Shown here: positions 1 through 10,000 of the stretch, in pieces | Numbering within the stretch: the first letter of the stretch is position 1 | How the letters are laid out: every line of letters begins with the position of its first letter | From: Eubacterium sp. OM08-24 | GTDB taxonomy: Bacteria; Bacillota; Clostridia; Oscillospirales; Acutalibacteraceae | DNA: 64,000 nucleotides | Direction: 5' to 3' | Assembly (NCBI RefSeq): GCF_003438075.1 | Contig: NZ_QSTA01000001.1 | Location: 496,001-560,000, forward strand | Made by a program: the position numbers and the translations under genes | Notes under the pieces: model-generated | Told to the model about the DNA's origin: nothing | The model's database searches: none | Seen by the model: the letters and a program-made list of their open reading frames with translations, nothing else

Positions 1-35
1 ATAGTGCTGTTATTATTTTAACGAGGAGAGATAAG

Positions 36-272
36 ATGTTTAATATTCCGATTACAATTACAAATCAAAAAGAAATTATGGATGTATTTGAAATTTTTAC
101 AAAATTTCCCCACGAAACTATAATGATTAAAAACGGTGATATCGCCATTGACGGGCACTCAATTATGGGTTTTTTCTCGTTAGATATTAACAAGCCTGTT
201 GAACTTGTGCTAAACTCAGAACCGACAGAAAGTTTTACAAATGCGCTTTCAAAATATATGGTTGCCGCATAA
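36..272 (+). CDS. HPr-like phosphocarrier family protein lacking the catalytic histidine
   Basis: A 78-residue protein with the size and fold pattern of PTS HPr. The C-terminal half carries the HPr signature around residues 40-50 (GHSIMGFFSLD), which contains the equivalent of regulatory Ser46 at S42. The N-terminal region, where HPr has its phospho-accepting His15 (usually in a GLHARPA context), has only NQKEIMDVFEIF and no histidine, so it cannot act as a normal phosphocarrier. A GAGGAG ribosome binding site precedes the ATG and a strong terminator follows. What lies upstream is outside the window. Likely a regulatory or structural HPr paralogue (inference); no pathway can be assigned. Confidence 0.75.
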   Translation: MFNIPITITNQKEIMDVFEIFTKFPHETIMIKNGDIAIDGHSIMGFFSLDINKPVELVLNSEPTESFTNALSKYMVAA

Positions 273-291
273 ATAAAATTTACACATTTTT

Positions 292-323
292 AAACCCTAT
301 GACATTTGCCATAGGGTTTTGTT
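292..323 (+). terminator. Intrinsic terminator after the HPr-like gene
   Basis: A perfect 10-bp stem (AAACCCTATG at 292-301, CATAGGGTTT at 310-319) with an 8-nt loop, followed by TTTTG on the plus strand. It separates the HPr-like gene from the convergent his operon. It could slow minus-strand transcription too, but that strand has no T-run. Confidence 0.85.
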
Positions 324-326
324 TTG

Positions 327-659
327 TCAAGAATTTTTGTCAACAGTGTGGAACTTCTTTAAGTTGCCTGTTTTTTCGCTGCGCTTGTCAAGCTCTTTGA
401 GCACATCTTCAAGCGGAATGTCCTGTGCAACCATCATAACAGTAAGATGATAAATAAGGTCTGCAATCTCATATACAGTTTCGCTGTTGTCGCCGTTCTT
501 TGCGGCAATAATTGTTTCACTGCACTCCTCGCCTACTTTTTTGAGAATTTTGTCAATTCCCTTGTCAAGCAGATAGCAGGTATAAGAACCTTCCTTTGGA
601 TTATCTCGTCTGTTTACAACTGTCTGATAAAGTGCTGAAAGAATTTCATTCTCGTTCAC
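327..659 (-). CDS. hisE: Phosphoribosyl-ATP pyrophosphatase HisE
   Basis: Hydrolyses phosphoribosyl-ATP to phosphoribosyl-AMP and pyrophosphate, the second step of histidine synthesis, in the cytosol. The 110-residue protein shows the all-helical HisE/MazG-like pattern: KKVGEECSE at residues 40-48 and YEIADLIYH at 63-71, supplying the acidic Mg-binding residues (E44, E45, E48, E64, D67). It is the last gene of the his operon, 20 nt after hisI. HisI and HisE are separate proteins here, not the fused HisIE common elsewhere. Confidence 0.95.
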   Translation of the reverse strand: MNENEILSALYQTVVNRRDNPKEGSYTCYLLDKGIDKILKKVGEECSETIIAAKNGDNSETVYEIADLIYHLTVMMVAQDIPLEDVLKELDKRSEKTGNLKKFHTVDKNS

Positions 660-679
660 TTGTATTCACCCTTTATATA

Positions 680-1006
680 TTATTTTAATTGTGTATAAAA
701 ACAGGAATGATTACCTGTGTGACAAGCTGCGCCTGTCTGCTCAACCGTAATAAGCAGAGTATCATCGTCACAATCTCCGAAAATTTCAATAACCTTTTGG
801 AGATGTCCCGAAGTAGCGCCCTTGTTCCAAAGCTCCTGACGGCTTCTTGACCAAAACCATGTGTAGCCTGTTTCAAAGGTTTTTTTCATACTCTCTTTAT
901 TCATATAGGCAAGCATAAGCACTTCGCCTGTTGATTTTTCCTGAATAATTGCAGGAATTAAGTCTGATTTTACAAAAAATTTATCAAAATCAATATTTTT
1001 TTCCAT
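680..1006 (-). CDS. hisI: Phosphoribosyl-AMP cyclohydrolase HisI
   Basis: Opens the adenine ring of phosphoribosyl-AMP, the third histidine step. The 108-residue protein has the family core: [16 protein letters not shown] at residues 53-68, the acidic DCDDD at 78-82, and Cys95, His96 and Cys102 near the C-terminus for Zn/Mg binding. A longer frame begins at 1039 but would overlap hisA. The ATG at 1006 has AAGGA about 7 nt upstream and gives the usual length, so it is preferred. Lies between hisA and hisE in the operon. Confidence 0.93.
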   Translation of the reverse strand: MEKNIDFDKFFVKSDLIPAIIQEKSTGEVLMLAYMNKESMKKTFETGYTWFWSRSRQELWNKGATSGHLQKVIEIFGDCDDDTLLITVEQTGAACHTGNHSCFYTQLK

Positions 1007-1016
1007 AGTGTTTTCC

Positions 1017-1736
1017 TTAAATCTTGCTTGTAATTTCAATAGCCTGTTTCAAATCGAGGTTGCCTGTGTAGATAGCCTTGCCGCAGATTGCGCCGTAAAC
1101 ATCAAGTTCCGCAAGGTTAATTATGTCTTTAAGAACAGATACGCCGCCGCTTGCTACTACTCGGCAGTTTACCTCGTGAACAAGGTCGTCAAGCTGCTTT
1201 AAATTAGGGCCTGCAAGTGTACCGTCCTGGTCAATATCGGTAAACACAATCTGACCAACGCCAATATTCTCCATACGCTTTGCAAGCTCTATGTAATTGA
1301 TTTCTGATTCGTCAATCCAACCCTCGGCACAAACCATACCGTTTTTAGCGTCAATGCCAACCACAATTTTGTCGCCGAATGCCTTTACAGCCTCAATTAC
1401 AAAGTCAGGATTTTTTACAGCGGCAGAGCCTAAGATAACCTTATCTATGCCGTTGTTTAAATAATGCTCAATAGCACCCATATCACGAATACCGCCGCCT
1501 ACTTCTACTTTAAGTCCACTCTGCTTTGCCACATCTATAATCAGGTCGGCATTTGCAAGAGTTGCGTCTTTTGCGCCGTCAAGGTCTACCATGTGCATAT
1601 ACTGTGCGCCTGCCGCCTTAAAAAGCTCGGCAGCCTTATATGGTGTGTCGCACACCTTTTCTACTGTTGAGTAATCACCCTTAAAAAGTCTTACGCAGTT
1701 TCCGTCTTTAATATCTATTGCAGGTAAAATAATCAT
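1017..1736 (-). CDS. hisA: ProFAR isomerase HisA
   Basis: Isomerises the aminoaldose ProFAR to the aminoketose PRFAR through an Amadori rearrangement. The 239-residue TIM barrel has the catalytic Asp8 (AIDIKDG), the second catalytic Asp at 129 (GIDAKNG), and phosphate-binding loops at 79-83 (VGGGI) and 196-200 (SGGVS). The stop codon of hisB directly abuts the ATG of hisA, implying translational coupling. The product would feed HisHF, whose genes are not in this operon although hisH usually sits between hisB and hisA and hisF after hisA. Confidence 0.95.
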   Translation of the reverse strand: MIILPAIDIKDGNCVRLFKGDYSTVEKVCDTPYKAAELFKAAGAQYMHMVDLDGAKDATLANADLIIDVAKQSGLKVEVGGGIRDMGAIEHYLNNGIDKVILGSAAVKNPDFVIEAVKAFGDKIVVGIDAKNGMVCAEGWIDESEINYIELAKRMENIGVGQIVFTDIDQDGTLAGPNLKQLDDLVHEVNCRVVASGGVSVLKDIINLAELDVYGAICGKAIYTGNLDLKQAIEITSKI

Positions 1737-2315
1737 TTATAACACTCCTTTAGTGGAAAGAGGCTTATTTGAGGTATTTTCCTTTACGGCAAGTCTTAAT
1801 GCGTGAGCAACCGCTTTATAAATTGCTTCTGTAATATGGTGAGAGTTATCTCCGTACAAAGACTTTATGTGCAGAGTAATGCCAGCGTTATATGCAAGCG
1901 CTCTCATAAATTCAACCGTCATTGCGCAATTGTACTGACCGCACATTTCCTGCGGAAATTCTGCGTCAAATACAAGGAAAGGTCTGCCGCTTATATCGAC
2001 AGAGGCAAATGCAAGCGCCTCGTCCATCGGTACATAAAAACTGCCGAAACGGTCGATAGAAGATTTATCTTTTAAAATTTGAGAAAATGCCTTGCCGAGG
2101 ACTATACCCGTATCCTCAACTGTATGATGCTCGTCAACATACAAATCACCCTTGACCGTTAGTTTCAAGCCAAAGCCTGCGTGTGTGGCAAAGGAATTTA
2201 GCATATGGTCAAAAAATCCAATGCCTGTGTCAATAGAAATATCTCCGCCCTCAAGACAAAGAGAAAGATTTATATCTGTTTCTTTTGTTTTACGGCTGAT
2301 TTCTGTCTTGCGCAT
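1737..2315 (-). CDS. hisB: Imidazoleglycerol-phosphate dehydratase HisB
   Basis: Dehydrates imidazole glycerol phosphate to imidazole acetol phosphate. The 192-residue monofunctional enzyme has the duplicated metal-binding histidine clusters: GIGFFDHMLNSFATHAG around residues 31-47, DEHHTVEDTG around 61-70, and a second DNSHH cluster near the C-terminus. There is no phosphatase domain, so histidinol-phosphate phosphatase must be encoded elsewhere. A GAGGTGAG ribosome binding site precedes the ATG, and a sigma-A-type promoter lies in the 110-bp gap from hisD. Confidence 0.95.
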   Translation of the reverse strand: MRKTEISRKTKETDINLSLCLEGGDISIDTGIGFFDHMLNSFATHAGFGLKLTVKGDLYVDEHHTVEDTGIVLGKAFSQILKDKSSIDRFGSFYVPMDEALAFASVDISGRPFLVFDAEFPQEMCGQYNCAMTVEFMRALAYNAGITLHIKSLYGDNSHHITEAIYKAVAHALRLAVKENTSNKPLSTKGVL

Positions 2316-2367
2316 TTTCTCACCTCAAATAAGTTGTAAAGTTGAACCGAATTGCTCAATCTATATG

Positions 2368-2396
2368 ATTATATCCTTTTTAAAGATGATTTACAA
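2368..2396 (-). promoter_or_regulatory. Internal promoter before hisB
   Basis: On the minus strand, a TTGTAA -35 box (2391-2396) and a perfect TATAAT -10 box (2368-2373) are separated by 17 bp. They lie in the only long gap inside the his operon and could give extra transcription of hisB-A-I-E. Prediction from consensus match only. Confidence 0.5.
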
Positions 2397-2425
2397 TAAA
2401 TATTACAAAATTTTAATAATTTCCA

Positions 2426-3727
2426 TTATTCAAAATCAATGTCGTCAAATCTGACTTTAATTGAATTTGCGTGTGCTGTAAGTCCCTCAGTGTCTGCAAA
2501 ACGCACTACATCTTGGGCATCGTCTCTCAGAGCCTCCTCTGTATAGCAGATAAAGCTTGATTTCTTAACAAAGCTGTCAACCGAGAGCGGTGAGAAAAAT
2601 CTTGCAGTACCACTTGTAGGAAGAACATGGTTAGGACCTGCAAAGTAGTCGCCGAGCGGTTCGGGAGAATAATTGCCGAGGAACACGGAGCCTGCGTTGT
2701 CGAGTTTGCCTACATATTCCATAGGATTTTCACAGCATACTTCAAGGTGTTCGGGAGCAAGCTCATTTGCAAAGAGTACAGCCTGTTTCATATCACTGCA
2801 CACGATAATCGCTCCGAAATTGTCAAGCGAAGAATTTATAATTTCATTTCTCGAAAGGGTCTGAACCTGTCTTTCAAGCTCTTTTACAGTCTGATTTGCA
2901 AGTTCCTCGCAGTCAGTAAGGAGAATTGCAGAGGCAAGTTTGTCGTGCTCTGCCTGACTCATAAGGTCTGCGGCAAGAAACTTAGGATTAGCTGATTTGT
3001 CGGCAATAATGAGAATTTCACTCGGGCCTGCAATCATATCAATATCAACTGTGCCGTATAAGAGTTTTTTGGCTGTGGCAACGAAAATATTGCCCGGACC
3101 TACAATCTTGTCAACCTTTGGCACGCTCTCTGTTCCGTATGCCATAGCGGCAATAGCTTGTGCGCCGCCCATAAGGAAAATTCTGTCAACACCTGCAAGT
3201 TTAGCGGCTGCAAGAATATTTGGGTTTGGCTTGCCGTTTTTCATAGGAGGTGTGCACATTACAATTTCCTCAACACCTGCAATTTTCGCAGGAATTGCAT
3301 TCATAAGTACAGATGACGGATACGCAGCTGTGCCGCCCGGCACATAAATACCCACACGCTTCAAGCCTCTGATACGCTGTCCCATAATAACGCCGTTATT
3401 CTTTGTGGTGAGCCAGCTCTGCTGAACCTGACGCTTATGGAAATCCTCAATATTTTTAGCCGCTCTTCTTACGGTTTCAATGTACTTAGGATCGCACTCG
3501 GAAATTACAGCGTCTATTTCGTCAGCGGAAATTTCAGCCTTTTCAGGAGCTTTTCCGTCAAATTTAACGGTGTAGTCATATACCGCCTTGTCACCGTTTA
3601 TCTTAACATTTTCAATGATTTCAGACACAATCGGAATAACATTCTTATCCGAGTTTTGTGCTCTGCTCTTGAGCAATTCTATAAAATCATATTCCTTTTT
3701 GCCGTCAGCAATTACAGTAGTAATCAT
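2426..3727 (-). CDS. hisD: Histidinol dehydrogenase HisD
   Basis: Catalyses the last two steps, oxidising L-histidinol to histidine with NAD and a bound zinc. The 433 residues match the normal family length. Recognisable blocks are the GIYVPGG segment with [13 protein letters not shown], the [12 protein letters not shown] block, [16 protein letters not shown] and the C-terminal [10 protein letters not shown]. The ATG overlaps the hisG stop by 4 nt (ATGA), showing coupling to hisG upstream. The downstream gap holds a secondary promoter. Confidence 0.96.
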   Translation of the reverse strand: MITTVIADGKKEYDFIELLKSRAQNSDKNVIPIVSEIIENVKINGDKAVYDYTVKFDGKAPEKAEISADEIDAVISECDPKYIETVRRAAKNIEDFHKRQVQQSWLTTKNNGVIMGQRIRGLKRVGIYVPGGTAAYPSSVLMNAIPAKIAGVEEIVMCTPPMKNGKPNPNILAAAKLAGVDRIFLMGGAQAIAAMAYGTESVPKVDKIVGPGNIFVATAKKLLYGTVDIDMIAGPSEILIIADKSANPKFLAADLMSQAEHDKLASAILLTDCEELANQTVKELERQVQTLSRNEIINSSLDNFGAIIVCSDMKQAVLFANELAPEHLEVCCENPMEYVGKLDNAGSVFLGNYSPEPLGDYFAGPNHVLPTSGTARFFSPLSVDSFVKKSSFICYTEEALRDDAQDVVRFADTEGLTAHANSIKVRFDDIDFE

Positions 3728-4353
3728 TTTGTTACAGCCTCCAGTTTCTTTTGAAGTTCCTCAATTTCTGCCTTGCGAAGTTTAAGGCTTGCTGTGTTTG
3801 CAATCAGTCTTGCCGAAATTTCAGTTACCCACTCAATAACCTCAAGTCCGTTTGCCTTGAGTGTTGAACCTGTTTCTACAATATCAACAATGCCGTCAGA
3901 AAGTCCCACAAGCGGAGCAAGCTCTACTGAGCCTTCAATTTTAATAATTCTGACATCCATATTTTTATCGTCAAAAAACGCACGAGTTACATTCGGATAT
4001 TTAGTTGCAATAGTCTTTGTGTTGTAGCCGCTGTAAAAATCTGTGCCTTTTTTAGTAGCAAGGGCAAATCTGCATTTGCCAAAGCCTAAGTCGAGCAATT
4101 CATAAAAAGAATTGCCGTTTTCGAGAATGGTGTCTTTACCTACAACACCGAGGTCGCACACACCATGCTCAACATATGTAATAACATCGGCTGCCTTTGC
4201 AAGCACAACTTCAAAATCATTGTCACCAATCGGAAGAATAAGTCTTCTGCCCTTATTGATAACCTCGTCGCAGTTGTAGCCGATTTTTTGGAAAAGCTCA
4301 ATAGTTGTTTTCTCAAGTCTGCCCTTTGTAAGAGCTATTCTTAATGGTTTCAT
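3724..4353 (-). CDS. hisG: ATP phosphoribosyltransferase, short form, HisG
   Basis: Condenses ATP with PRPP in the committed step of histidine synthesis. At 209 residues it is the short (HisGS) form, without the C-terminal regulatory ACT-like domain, and such enzymes need HisZ as regulatory partner. HisZ is encoded directly upstream, 19 nt away. Typical blocks include LRIALTKGRLEK at the start, the CDLGVVGKD loop and the DIVETGSTLKANGL phosphate-binding segment. An AAAGGA ribosome binding site precedes the ATG. Confidence 0.96.
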   Translation of the reverse strand: MKPLRIALTKGRLEKTTIELFQKIGYNCDEVINKGRRLILPIGDNDFEVVLAKAADVITYVEHGVCDLGVVGKDTILENGNSFYELLDLGFGKCRFALATKKGTDFYSGYNTKTIATKYPNVTRAFFDDKNMDVRIIKIEGSVELAPLVGLSDGIVDIVETGSTLKANGLEVIEWVTEISARLIANTASLKLRKAEIEELQKKLEAVTK

Positions 4354-4372
4354 TTGAAAAATCCTTTCACAC

Positions 4373-5542
4373 TCAGCCGATAATCTGTACTTTTTCTATA
4401 CCCATTTTTTCTGCAAAAGCCTTTGCCTCTTCAAGAGTTTCGAGCACGCAGAAACGGGCATTAATTCCGTTTCTCTGCATATCGGCAACAGCGTTGATTG
4501 CCTCAATCTCTGCGCCGTCATTTGCATAAACGAGAATATCGGGCACATCTGTGTAGCTTGTATTTTTATCGGAAAGCAATTTTTCTGTGATTGCGTCTGT
4601 GTCAATAGCAAAGCCTGCTGCGCCCATAGGAGCGTCAAATTCAGAAAGAAGATCGTCATATCTGCCGCCCGAAAGAACTGCGTCACCAATACCTGAAATG
4701 TAACCGCAGAAAACAAAGCCTGTGTAATAATCGTTTCTCTGCACAAGACCAAGGTCAACAATCAGCTTATCGCCAAGACCGAGAGTTTTGAGAGAGTCGT
4801 AAAGTGTATGTAAATAATTGAGTGCGTCAACAGCCTTTGTGCCGCTGCAAAGCTCTGTTGCCTTGTCAAACACTTCGTCACCGCCAAAGAGCGACGGCAA
4901 ACTTCTGATAGCGGTTACAGCCTTGCAAGGCTCAAGTTTGTCAAGCAGGTTATTAAGAGCAGAATAATTTTTGCCCTCAATGCTAACTCTGATTTTCTCT
5001 TTGAAATCCTCGTCAATATCTATTTCACTGATAAGTGCGTTAAATACCTGTGCGTGTCCGAGCTCGATTCTGAAATCATCGGCAACGCTCATAATAGCTC
5101 TGATAGCGGTAGAAAGCACCTCAAGGTCTGCCCTCTTGCCCTTTACACCGAGCAATTCAACGCCCATCTGCATAAATTCATTTCTTCTGCCCATAAGAGT
5201 TGGGTTATTTCTGTAAACTGCCTGCTTGTAGTAAAGTCTTACAGGCATAATGCTGTTTTTCAGTCTTGACGACACCATTCTTGCAATCGGAAGTGTTGAA
5301 TCGGGACGCATTACAAGAAGTCTGCCCTTATTGTCTACCGACTTAAACATTGACTGCTGGTCAATTCCGCTGCATTCCATTGAAAAAATATCGTAAAATT
5401 CAATGCCCGGTGTGATTACTTTCTTAAAACCACCCTTTGTAAATACCTTTTCTATTTTGCCGCAGACATCATCCATTGCTGAACATTCGGCAAAAAGAAA
5501 GTCTTTCATTCCCTCGGGGGTAATTTTTAAATTCTTTTTCAT
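4373..5542 (-). CDS. hisZ: ATP phosphoribosyltransferase regulatory subunit HisZ
   Basis: A catalytically inactive histidyl-tRNA synthetase paralogue that forms a complex with short HisG and mediates histidine feedback. The 389 residues cover the class II synthetase-like core: the motif 2 region with MRPDSTLPIARMV, and later a GGRYDDLL segment. The C-terminal anticodon-binding-like part is reduced. First gene of the his operon, 35 nt downstream of a predicted start site. Pairing with a short HisG and absence of a full HisRS anticodon domain argue for HisZ, not HisS. Confidence 0.92.
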   Translation of the reverse strand: MKKNLKITPEGMKDFLFAECSAMDDVCGKIEKVFTKGGFKKVITPGIEFYDIFSMECSGIDQQSMFKSVDNKGRLLVMRPDSTLPIARMVSSRLKNSIMPVRLYYKQAVYRNNPTLMGRRNEFMQMGVELLGVKGKRADLEVLSTAIRAIMSVADDFRIELGHAQVFNALISEIDIDEDFKEKIRVSIEGKNYSALNNLLDKLEPCKAVTAIRSLPSLFGGDEVFDKATELCSGTKAVDALNYLHTLYDSLKTLGLGDKLIVDLGLVQRNDYYTGFVFCGYISGIGDAVLSGGRYDDLLSEFDAPMGAAGFAIDTDAITEKLLSDKNTSYTDVPDILVYANDGAEIEAINAVADMQRNGINARFCVLETLEEAKAFAEKMGIEKVQIIG

Positions 5543-5584
5543 AAAAACCTCTTTACAAACGCTTTAGTGTGCTAATATGCTAAT

Positions 5585-5613
5585 ATAATAACATATAAAA
5601 TCGTACTTGTCAA
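5585..5613 (-). promoter_or_regulatory. Promoter of the his operon
   Basis: A perfect TTGACA -35 (5608-5613), a 17-bp spacer and a TATTAT -10 (5585-5590) on the minus strand. Transcription would start near 5578, leaving a leader of only about 35 nt before hisZ. That is too short for a T-box or a leader-peptide attenuator, so control must be by a repressor or by HisG/HisZ feedback. Confidence 0.8.
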
Positions 5614-5639
5614 ATTTTTAACAAAACTTTTTTAAATTA

Positions 5640-5667
5640 CAGAGCAGCAAATAATTTTACTGCCCTG
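5640..5667 (-). terminator. Hairpin after the AI-2E permease gene
   Basis: An 8-bp stem (CAGAGCAG at 5640-5647 against CTGCCCTG at 5660-5667, one wobble) lies between the end of the long pyrH-to-permease operon and the his promoter. On the minus strand it is followed by TAATTTAAAA and not a clean T-run, so it is a weak terminator prediction. Confidence 0.5.
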
Positions 5668-5678
5668 CAAAATAAATA

Positions 5679-7007
5679 TTATTCTTTGTCATCTTTATTA
5701 TCGTCATCGCTTTCGGAATTTGTATGTTTATCGGGTTTGATAAACTTCAAAAGCTTTTCCTTTTGAGCGGTTTCCTTTTCTTCTCTGATTTTCTTTTGTT
5801 CGGCGGCAATCTTTACATAATTCAGCACCTCAAAGTCAAGTGCCTCCTGAGCGATTTTGCCTTTGTTGTCAATAGCGTTTTTAACTCTTTTGCCGATCAG
5901 CGTATAAATTACCGCATATATAGGAGTACCTAAAATAAAGCCTACCATACCGAATAAACTTCCGCCGACGATAACGCTGAAAAGTACCCAGAAACTCGAA
6001 AGTCCTACCTGACTGCCAATAATCTTCGGCTTGAAAAGGTTGCCGTCAAGCTGTTGAATAACAAATACAATCGCAATGAATATAATCATATCCCACGGGC
6101 TTTCAAGGAAAAGAATAACAGCACTCGGGATTGCACCTATGAAAGGTCCGAAAAAAGGAATAATATTTGTTACGCCGATAAGAACCGCAATCAATGCGGC
6201 ATACGGCAATTGGAAAATAGACATTGTAATGAATGTGAGCACTCCGATAAAAGCGGCGTCAATAATGTCGCCAACAAGGAATCTACCGCATTTTGTATCG
6301 GTAATATCGACAATCTCATAAACTTTAGGCAAGAATTTTATCGGAATAAACGCAACAGCAAGGCGCTTTACCTGTCTGCACAACATTTCTTTTGCTGACA
6401 GGAAGTAAACGGAAATTACAACACCCATAATAAAGTTATAAATTCCCGCCGTGGTGTTTGTAATCATAGGTACAAGAGTATCAAACAACACATTTTTTGA
6501 GAAATTCGCAATTGCAGTGCCGTTTAAATTCTTTGTAATCTCTGTGCCGAGTTGAGCAAAAGATGCGTCAATATCAATGTTTGCATTATAAGTCTTATTA
6601 GCCCAATCGGCAACGCTTGAAAGCCATTCATATACTGAATTAAAATATGACGGCACTCTTTCAACAAGGCTCGAAATATTGTTGCCGATCTGCGGAACAA
6701 GAATGGCAATCAAAAATCCGAGTACGGCAATTACCGCCGTATATGTGCAAATTATAGATAACGGTTTGCGCATTTTCGCAAAAAACGCTTTTTTGTTTTT
6801 CAAAAATCCGAATACTTTTGAATAAAAGAATTTGTAAGGAAAATTCAAAATATACGCAAACAAAAATCCTATTACAAACGGTGTCAGAATAGAGGCAAAC
6901 ATACAAATTGCGTTCCATACCACACTGAAATTATCCTTTACAAACAGCAAAAATATTGTAAAAAGAATACAAATCAGTACATTTTTTAATGTAAAAAGTT
7001 TTTTCAT
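5679..7007 (-). CDS. AI-2E family (DUF20) membrane permease
   Basis: A 442-residue polytopic membrane protein of the AI-2E/PerM family. The N-terminus has hydrophobic segments at about 8-25, 35-58 and 85-107. A soluble loop with SSLVERVPSYFNSVYEWL follows, then a cluster of C-terminal helices with GPFIGAIPSAVILFLESP and the QQLDGNLFKPKIIG segment typical of the family. The last 45 residues are a charged, coiled tail. Family members export small molecules or ions in various systems and the substrate here is unknown. It ends the long housekeeping operon, 15 nt after polC. Confidence 0.9.
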   Translation of the reverse strand: MKKLFTLKNVLICILFTIFLLFVKDNFSVVWNAICMFASILTPFVIGFLFAYILNFPYKFFYSKVFGFLKNKKAFFAKMRKPLSIICTYTAVIAVLGFLIAILVPQIGNNISSLVERVPSYFNSVYEWLSSVADWANKTYNANIDIDASFAQLGTEITKNLNGTAIANFSKNVLFDTLVPMITNTTAGIYNFIMGVVISVYFLSAKEMLCRQVKRLAVAFIPIKFLPKVYEIVDITDTKCGRFLVGDIIDAAFIGVLTFITMSIFQLPYAALIAVLIGVTNIIPFFGPFIGAIPSAVILFLESPWDMIIFIAIVFVIQQLDGNLFKPKIIGSQVGLSSFWVLFSVIVGGSLFGMVGFILGTPIYAVIYTLIGKRVKNAIDNKGKIAQEALDFEVLNYVKIAAEQKKIREEKETAQKEKLLKFIKPDKHTNSESDDDNKDDKE

Positions 7008-7022
7008 TTATTACGCCACTCC

Positions 7023-10000
7023 TTAAAACAATGACATCTGCGAGCTTTCCGGAAGTCCCTCAAGTGCGCCGATATTTTTCAGCGACTCAATAATAGACTT
7101 GGAAACCTTTGTCTTTATCTGCATTTCTTCAATGGAAAGGTATGTATTTACCTTTCCCGATTCAGCGAGAGATATTGCGGCGCTTTCGCCAAGTCCGGGA
7201 ATTGTTGAAAACGGAAGTCTTATTTTGCCGTCCTCAACCTTGAACATTTTAGCCTCGGATTTGTAAATGTCAACAGGCAGAACTTCAATTTTTCTTGCAA
7301 GCATTTCATTTACAATCTGAAGTGTAGCGTACTCCTGATCTTCTTTTGTAGACGATTCGTGGGCGCTTTGCTTTTGCTTTATAAGTTTCATTCTGTTTTT
7401 AACAGCCTGATGTCCCTGCATAAGCACAACACCGTCAAGGTTTTCGCTTCGTACCGTAAAGTAAGCTGCGTAATATTCAACAGGCTTATGCACCTTGTAC
7501 CAGCCAAGTCGCAATGTAGCAATCATATATGCGGCGGCGTGGGCTTTCGGGAACATATACTGAATTTTCATACAGGAATCAATGTACCATTCGGGAACAT
7601 TGTTATCTCTCATCGCCTTGAAATGTTCTTCGGTAAGCAATTTTGTCGCATTACCTTTACGGACAATTTCCATTATCTTAAATGCCATACCCGGCTCAAG
7701 TCCCTTATGCATAAGGTAAGTCATAATGGAATCTCGAGTACCGATAACACTTGAAATATCGCAGGTATGATTATGAATAAGCTCCTGCGCATTACCGAGC
7801 CATACACCTGTTCCGTGTGACAAACCTGCAATCTGCAAAAGGTCGGTAAATGTTTTTGGCTTAGCCTCTACCAACATTCCTCGTACAAAGGAAGTGCCGC
7901 ATTCGGGCAAGCTGAATGTACCTGTTTCTGAACCTATATCTTCGGGAGTTACACCGAGAGCTTTGGTTGATGTAAACAGGCTCATAACCTCGGGGTCACT
8001 CATTGATACTTTCATAACGGGAATACCCGTATAAAGTTCAAGATAGTGATAAATGGTCGGAACATCGTGTCCGAGCTCATCAAGTTTTGTAATTGTATCG
8101 TGAATAGAATGGAAGTCGAAGTGAGTGGTAATATTGTCGGACTTCATATCGTTTGCAGGGTGCTGAACAGGACAGAAGTCGTAAACTTCGCTTGTTCTCG
8201 GTACAACAACCATACCGCCCGGGTGCTGACCCGTTGTACGCTTAACGCCCGTACAGCCGAGAGCAAGTCGCTTGATTTCAGCCTTATGAAGAATCATACC
8301 CTTATCGTTGGCATAACCCTTTACATAGCCGATAGCGGTTTTTTCCGCAACGGTAGAAATAGTACCCGCCTTAAACACATTGTTTTTACCGAACAGTTCC
8401 TCAGTGTATCTGTGCGATTTTGACTGATACTCACCGCTGAAATTAAGGTCAATATCAGGCACTTTGTCGCCTTTAAATCCAAGGAATGTTTCAAACGGAA
8501 TTTCGTGTCCGTCCTGATCCATAAGCGTGCCGCATTCAGGACAATTCTTTGGCGGCATATCAAATCCCGAGCCGTAACTGCCGTCTGTAATGAATTCGCT
8601 GTGCTTACATTTTGGACAAATATAATGCGGACAAAGCGGATTAACCTCAGAAATGCCCGACATTGTAGCTACGAATGACGAACCTACCGAACCTCGTGAA
8701 CCTACAAGGTATCCATGCGCCTCGCTGTCGGCAACAAGTTTCTGAGCGGTCATATAAAGTACGGAGAATCCGTAAGTTGTAATTGAATTTAATTCCTTGT
8801 CAAGTCGAGCCTTAACTATTTCAGGAAGTGGGTCGCCGTACTTTTCCTTAGCCCTCTCCCATGTAATAGAAACAAGCTCTTCCTCTGCACCCTCAATGTT
8901 AGGCGGAAAAGTTCCCTTTGGAATAGGTCTTATAGACTCGCACATCTCGGCAATTTTGCGTGGATTTGTTACAACCACTTCATACGCCTTTTCTTTGCCG
9001 AGGTACTCAAACTCTTTGAGCATTTCCGCTGTGGTTCTAAGGTAAAGCGGAGCTTGGTCTTCGGCATCTTTAAAACCTTGACCCGCCATAAGAATTTTTC
9101 TGTAATCGGCATCTTTCGGATCCATAAAATGAACATCGCAGGTTGCACAAACAGGCTTGCCGAGCTCTTTGCCGAGCCTTACTATTGTTTTGTCTATTTC
9201 GTGGAGTTCTGCCTCATTGGCAAATCTGCCCTCACGAATCATAAAGTTATTGTTGCCTGCCGGCTGAATTTCAAGGTAGTCATAAAATGATGCAATCGCC
9301 TTGATTTCAGGCCACGGCTTTCCGAGAAGTATAGCCTGATACAACTGACCGGCACAGCAAGCCGAACCGATTATAAGTCCCTCACGGTGCTTAATAAGCT
9401 CACTCTTAGGTATTCTCGGTTTTTTATAAAAATATGTGAGATGAGCGTAAGAAATCAATTTATACAAATTCTTAAGACCCGTTAAATTCTTTACAAGAAT
9501 TATTTGGTGATAAGTAGGCAGTTTTTTGAAGTCACCGCCGCCGGCAATCTGAGTATTGATTTCGCTTGTTTTTGTAATATTATAATCGTCTTTTAAACGG
9601 GTGCAAAGACTTATAAAAATTCTCGCAAGCATTTCGGCATCGTCTGTTGCACGATGGTGGTTAAAGTCGCCAAGTCGCAAATACTTTGCAACTGTGTCGA
9701 GCTTGCAGTTTTTAATATCCGTAAGAATTGCCCTTGAAATGGCAACTGTATCAATAGAAGTGTAATTATATTCCCTGTTCATATTTTCGCAAGCCTTGCG
9801 TATGAACGAGGTATCAAAAGATGCATTGTGAGCAACAAGCACGCTGTCGCCTGCAAACTCCAAAAATGCCGTTACCGCCTCGCTTTGTGACGGTGCGTCT
9901 TTAACCATTGCATCGGTAATGCCGGTAAGCTCCGTTATCTTAGCAGGAATAGGCATACCCGGATTTGCAAAGGTTGAGAAAGTATCGGTTATCTCTCCGT

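Noticed and set aside
5543..5678. T-box or histidine leader attenuator before hisZ
   Set aside because: The predicted start site leaves a leader of about 35 nt and no T-box core or run of His codons is seen.
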